Origin: Parabacteroides sp. PF5-6
GTDB taxonomy: Bacteria > Bacteroidota > Bacteroidia > Bacteroidales > Tannerellaceae
Direction: 5' to 3'
Assembly (NCBI RefSeq): GCF_029504695.1
Contig: NZ_JAQFIN010000003.1
Location: forward strand, 372,001-436,000
DNA length: 64,000 nt
In this document: positions 60,511 through 64,000 of the stretch, in pieces
Position numbering within the stretch: position 1 is the first letter of the stretch
Layout: each line of letters begins with the position of its first letter
Notes under the pieces: generated by a model
Database searches by the model: none
Told to the model about the DNA's origin: nothing
What the model saw: the letters and a program-made list of their open reading frames with translations, nothing else
Position numbers and translations under genes: made by a program

Positions 60511-62358
60511 ATGGCTAAGCGTCTCCTCTACATACTCGCTCTCTTTTTCATGTGGCTTCCGGTTTTTGTGATACAAAAGCCGGTATTTATGCTCTATCAC
60601 CTGGATCTGGGGGATGGGGTGACGACGATCGAGTGGTTTGAGGTGATGTGGCACGGGCTGAAGCTCGACCTGACCGTTGCCGGCTACCTGACGGTTATTC
60701 CGCTATTTTCCGTATTACTCTCTTTCTGGCTTCCCGGGCCCTGGCTCAAAAAGATCTTGAAAGGGTATTATTTCGTTATGGCGATCTTGGTGGCGGTGAT
60801 CTTTGCCGTCGACCTGGGACTCTATGGTTTTTGGGGGTTCCGGATCGATTCGACCGTGCTCTTCTACCTGCAATCGTCCGTCAAAGACGCATTGGCAAGC
60901 GTGCCGATACGCGAAGCGGCCTTCCTGACTTTCGTCGCTTTGATCTATATCTATGTGATTTATTGGTTGTTCAACAAACTGATCTTATTCTGGACACCGG
61001 TCAAATGGGCAAAGAACCGGATCGCCGGCAGCATCGTGATGTTACTCTTCGGCGGACTGATGTTTATCGCGATCCGGGGAGGCGTGACTACCTCGACGGC
61101 GAATGTGGGTATGGTTTATTTCAGTCAGAACCAGTTTCTCAATCATGCGGCGATCAATCCGAACTTCAGCCTGTTGACCTCGCTCAGCAAACAGCAGGAC
61201 TTTGCCGCGCAGTTCGATTTCTATCCGGAAGAAAAACGCGCGGAGGTATTTAACGCGCTGGTGCCCTCCGCTACGGAACCGGCACCGGTGAAAGTAAAGA
61301 AACTATTAAATACAGACCGACCCGATATCCTGATTATCCTATTGGAAAGCTTTTCGGCCAACGCGATTGAGGCAATGGGTGGTGAACGGGGAGTCACGCC
61401 GAATATCAACGCATTAAAGAAAGAAGGTATTCTTTTCACGAATATGTATGCCAATTCGTTTCGGACCGACCGCGGATTGGTCGCCGTACTGAACGCCTAC
61501 CTTGCCCAGCCCACCACGTCGATTATGAAATACCCGGCGAAGAGCCAGACCCTGCCGTCGATCGCCAAGACATTGGGACGCGAAGGATACGTCGCCGACA
61601 TGCTCTATGGCGGGGATATCAACTTCACCAATATGCAGAGTTATTTCTATAGCTCGGGCTATAGCCGCATCACCTCCGACAAAGACTTTCCGCTCAGTAG
61701 CCGGTTGAGTAAATGGGGAGCAAATGATGATATCACCTTCTCCTGGTTATACGCCGATCTGGAGAAACGCCATCCGGCGGATACGACCCGGTGGCTGACG
61801 ACCTTCCTGACGCTGAGCAGCCACGAGCCTTTCGAGGTGCCCTTCCACCACCTGGAAGATCCCTACCTGAACAGTGTCGCTTTCACCGATAGTTGCCTGG
61901 GTAGCTTTATTGAAAAGACAAAACAACTGCCGATCTGGGACAATCTATTGATTATCTTAGTATCCGATCATGGCTTTAAGTATCCGGCAAGTACACGCGA
62001 GTTCGATCCGGATCGATATCATATCCCTATGCTTTGGCTGGGCGGAGCCGTGAAAGAGCCCGAAGTGATCGACACCTATGCTAACCAGACCGACCTGGCC
62101 GCTACCTTGTTCAGCCAGATGAATCTACCGCATACGGAATTTATCTTTAGCAAGGATATCCTCAACCCCACGCATCCGCACTACGCCTTCTACACCTTCA
62201 AGAACGGTTTTGGCTTTATCGATGAATCGGGCACTTCGGTCTACGATAACGACGCCGCTGCCGTCTTACTAAACAATCCCACCGAAGGCAACGACGACCG
62301 CCTGCAAAACGGCAAAGCCCTTTTGCAAACGCTTTATGATGATTTAGGGAAAAGGTGA
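60511..62358 (+). CDS. LtaS-like membrane sulfatase/phosphotransferase family
   Basis: A 615-residue protein with five N-terminal membrane helices (residues 1-190) and an extracytoplasmic alkaline-phosphatase-superfamily domain (residues about 260-590). Motifs include DILIILLESFSANAIE with the metal-binding Glu, SFRTDRGLVA with the nucleophile Thr, NDDITFSW and VSDHGFKYP. Relatives include lipoteichoic acid synthase and phosphoethanolamine transferases. In a Gram-negative host it probably moves phosphoglycerol or phosphoethanolamine onto envelope glycans or lipids. Start 60511 gives a normal membrane start; the upstream frame is repeat DNA. Confidence 0.88.
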   Translation: MAKRLLYILALFFMWLPVFVIQKPVFMLYHLDLGDGVTTIEWFEVMWHGLKLDLTVAGYLTVIPLFSVLLSFWLPGPWLKKILKGYYFVMAILVAVIFAVDLGLYGFWGFRIDSTVLFYLQSSVKDALASVPIREAAFLTFVALIYIYVIYWLFNKLILFWTPVKWAKNRIAGSIVMLLFGGLMFIAIRGGVTTSTANVGMVYFSQNQFLNHAAINPNFSLLTSLSKQQDFAAQFDFYPEEKRAEVFNALVPSATEPAPVKVKKLLNTDRPDILIILLESFSANAIEAMGGERGVTPNINALKKEGILFTNMYANSFRTDRGLVAVLNAYLAQPTTSIMKYPAKSQTLPSIAKTLGREGYVADMLYGGDINFTNMQSYFYSSGYSRITSDKDFPLSSRLSKWGANDDITFSWLYADLEKRHPADTTRWLTTFLTLSSHEPFEVPFHHLEDPYLNSVAFTDSCLGSFIEKTKQLPIWDNLLIILVSDHGFKYPASTREFDPDRYHIPMLWLGGAVKEPEVIDTYANQTDLAATLFSQMNLPHTEFIFSKDILNPTHPHYAFYTFKNGFGFIDESGTSVYDNDAAAVLLNNPTEGNDDRLQNGKALLQTLYDDLGKR

Positions 62359-62364
62359 AAGGTA

Positions 62365-62940
62365 TTAATCCTTTTTCCTAAATCCAATTGGATTGCGAGG
62401 TTTAGTGAGTTGTTTCTGCCGGAAAGAGAGCTCCGATAAGGCAATGTAAATATCATCGAACTCTTTCCGGGTATCTTCTGAAAGATCATTAATTGCCGCT
62501 AAAGTTTCCTCGCTGACAGCCTCAAGCATTTCTACACGTTCCATCCATTTCGATAGTTCATCCTCTTTTTTGGCAGCAACCAACACGTTACGAATTGCGA
62601 CAAAGACACGCAGAATACTGATATTTACTTGAATTGCCAATTTGCTATTCAGAATAGAAGAAAGCATTGCCACACCTTGTTCGGTAAAAGCAAAAGGCTG
62701 GTATTTAGAGTATCGACCTTTTCCTGGATTTTCTAAGGTCACAAATTGTGACCTTAGAAAATTGTATTCGTCACGTGTTAACTCAAACATAAAATCAGAA
62801 GGAAAGCGTTCGATATTACGCCGCACGGATTGTTTTAAAACTTTGGTTTCAAGTCCATACATCGCAGCCAGATCAAAGTCGAGCATCACTCGCTGAGAAC
62901 GGATCTCATAAATTTTGGATTGAATTGCTATCGGTTCCAT
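62365..62940 (-). CDS. ORF6N domain protein
   Basis: A 191-residue protein with the ORF6N DNA-binding domain at residues about 5-90 (KIYEIRSQRVMLDFDLAAMYG, FPSDFMFELTRDEYNFLRSQ, FAFTEQGVAMLSSILNSKLAI). A coiled-coil-like C-terminus follows. ORF6N proteins are common on phages and mobile elements but also occur as chromosomal genes in Bacteroidetes. The role is unknown. It is convergent with the LtaS-like gene, only 6 bp apart, and divergent from feoAB. Confidence 0.88.
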   Translation of the reverse strand: MEPIAIQSKIYEIRSQRVMLDFDLAAMYGLETKVLKQSVRRNIERFPSDFMFELTRDEYNFLRSQFVTLENPGKGRYSKYQPFAFTEQGVAMLSSILNSKLAIQVNISILRVFVAIRNVLVAAKKEDELSKWMERVEMLEAVSEETLAAINDLSEDTRKEFDDIYIALSELSFRQKQLTKPRNPIGFRKKD

Positions 62941-63048
62941 AGTTTGGTTGTTTTATCTGCGCAATATATCGATTTTATGCGGAATGACAAAACCCACAAA
63001 GCCTTATTTTACCTACAAATAGGTATTCCCCCTTTGCGGCTTTATGTA

Positions 63049-63056
63049 TATCTTTG
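63049..63056 (+). promoter_or_regulatory. -7 promoter box of feoAB
   Basis: TATCTTTG is an exact TAnnTTTG match 29 bp before the feoAB start. Confidence 0.65.
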
Positions 63057-63085
63057 CCGGCATCAAGTAAATTGGAGATGCTGGC

Positions 63086-64000
63086 ATGAAATTAGCTGAG
63101 TTGCGTACAGGAGATAAGGGTGTTATCGTCAAGGTAATGGGACGCGGGGCTTTCCGCAAGCGGATCATTGAGATGGGTTTTATCCGTGGGAAGGAAGTGA
63201 CGGTGATCCAGAACGCGCCGTTGAAAGATCCGATTCATTATCGTTTGATGGGTTACGATGTATCGCTGCGTCGCTCCGAAGCAGCTTTGATTGAAGTGGT
63301 CAGCGCGGCGAGCTTTACCGAACAGTACCTGGCTGCGGAGAATGAAGGATCTGCTTCGCCTATCCACCCTTCGGACGAAGACCTGCAGGTGATCGCCAGC
63401 CGCAAGCAGAAGATTATCAACGTCGCTTTGGTAGGTAATCCGAACAGCGGCAAGACTTCTCTCTTCAATTACGCCTCCGGACAGCATGAACACGTCGGGA
63501 ATTACAGCGGCGTAACGGTCGACGCCAAAGACGGTGTCTTCCGCCAGAATGGCTATACCTTCCGCATTGTCGATCTGCCCGGCACCTATTCTCTTTCGGC
63601 CTATACCCCAGAGGAACTTTATGTGCGCAAGCATTTGCAGAACGAACATCCGGACGTGGTGATCAATATTGTGGATGCCTCCAACCTGGAACGTAATCTT
63701 TACCTGACTACCCAATTGATCGATATGGACGTGCGCATGGTGATCGCCTTGAATATGTACGACGAGCTGCAGAAGAAAGGCAATAAGCTGGATCATGAGA
63801 CACTCGCCGGCATGCTGGGTGCGCCGATCGTTCCGACCATCAGCCGCACAGGTTATGGCATTAAGGATTTGTTCGACCGGGTGATCAGCGTCTATGAAGA
63901 GGAAGATCCCGTGGTTCGCCATATCCACATCAATTACGGCGAGACCTTGGAGAAAGGCATCACGGATGTACGCCGTTGCCTGAAACAAACCGCCGCGATC
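63086..64000 (+). CDS. feoB: Fused FeoA-FeoB ferrous iron transporter (partial)
   Basis: A 305-codon N-terminal part that runs off the right edge. Residues about 1-75 are a FeoA SH3-like domain (KLAELRTGDKGVIVKV, RKRIIEMGFIRGKEV). A linker leads to the FeoB G-protein domain from about residue 110: G1 VALVGNPNSGKTSLFN, then VGNYSGVTVDAK, the DxPG motif IVDLPGTYSL, and NMYDE as the N-x-x-D-type G4. The membrane permease lies beyond the window. FeoB imports Fe(II) across the inner membrane; FeoA-FeoB fusion is common in Bacteroidetes. The start is fixed by the promoter box and the FeoA N-terminus. Confidence 0.93.
   Translation, partial: MKLAELRTGDKGVIVKVMGRGAFRKRIIEMGFIRGKEVTVIQNAPLKDPIHYRLMGYDVSLRRSEAALIEVVSAASFTEQYLAAENEGSASPIHPSDEDLQVIASRKQKIINVALVGNPNSGKTSLFNYASGQHEHVGNYSGVTVDAKDGVFRQNGYTFRIVDLPGTYSLSAYTPEELYVRKHLQNEHPDVVINIVDASNLERNLYLTTQLIDMDVRMVIALNMYDELQKKGNKLDHETLAGMLGAPIVPTISRTGYGIKDLFDRVISVYEEEDPVVRHIHINYGETLEKGITDVRRCLKQTAAI

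Noticed and set aside
63092..63988. Long open frame (298 codons) on the minus strand at the right edge
   Set aside because: It is antisense to feoAB, which is intact across this region with FeoA and G-protein motifs; the feoAB frame runs off the window and has no stop, so it can be missed.

Overview
This window is chromosomal DNA of a Bacteroidales bacterium, most likely Parabacteroides or another Tannerellaceae member. Four signs support this. Many genes carry the Bacteroidetes -7 promoter motif TAnnTTTG just upstream. Surface proteins end in DUF6383-type or type IX secretion (T9SS)-like C-terminal domains. There are BspA-like leucine-rich-repeat proteins. The left edge holds a Bacteroides-type integrase arm domain next to a tRNA-Ser gene. 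The genus is an inference; the family-level placement is firmer.

Layout. 0-5 kb: end of an integrated element (integrase start), tRNA-Ser(UGA), a thioredoxin lipoprotein, a TonB-dependent receptor downstream of a NikR-like repressor whose nickel-binding histidines are all replaced, and an LrgA/LrgB pair. 5-18 kb: a Tat-exported Gfo/Idh/MocA protein, a DUF5063 / RNase D-like / RlmI operon, a sugar isomerase, secreted DUF6383 and DUF4861 proteins, a DUF5686 outer-membrane protein, and glpK-glpF for glycerol. 18-24.6 kb: a ChbG deacetylase fused to a serine hydrolase, a second serine hydrolase, a fused endonuclease/exonuclease/phosphatase plus metallophosphatase, and threonine aldolase. 25-36.5 kb: an ECF sigma factor, NfeD, an AlbA-type protein, kdsB, a DUF6807 protein, a second Gfo/Idh/MocA protein, a membrane pyrophosphatase, a patatin and a GH13 amylase. 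36.6-45.4 kb: housekeeping genes (prs, mnmA, a dipeptidyl-peptidase III family protein, an AlkD-like protein, a Fur-family regulator, purA, a membrane Zn-peptidase, an AcpH-like protein).

45.4-54.5 kb is the most unusual part: two tandem copies of a three-gene module. Each copy has a BspA-like surface protein with a T9SS-like tail, a seven-helix membrane protein, and a second seven-helix protein fused to a cytoplasmic AraC-type DNA-binding domain. In both copies three phased 21-bp repeats lie exactly 40 bp upstream of the -7 box, and the start codon is exactly 101 bp downstream of that box. A near-identical GGGGG/CCCCC leader hairpin precedes both surface-protein genes. I infer a membrane-tethered regulatory system controlling its own surface protein.

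54.5-64 kb: yidC and pyrG, each preceded by the same 64-nt foldable element; an ABC-F protein with a degenerate second ATPase site; an LtaS-like sulfatase; an ORF6N protein; and the start of a fused feoAB running off the right end.

The intergenic DNA is a second theme. It holds at least seven sequence-unrelated families of short palindromic arrays built from 21-22 bp units, usually about three and a half copies. It also holds many 7-10 bp unit arrays arranged as hairpins at gene ends. Several families recur at two or three places in the window.
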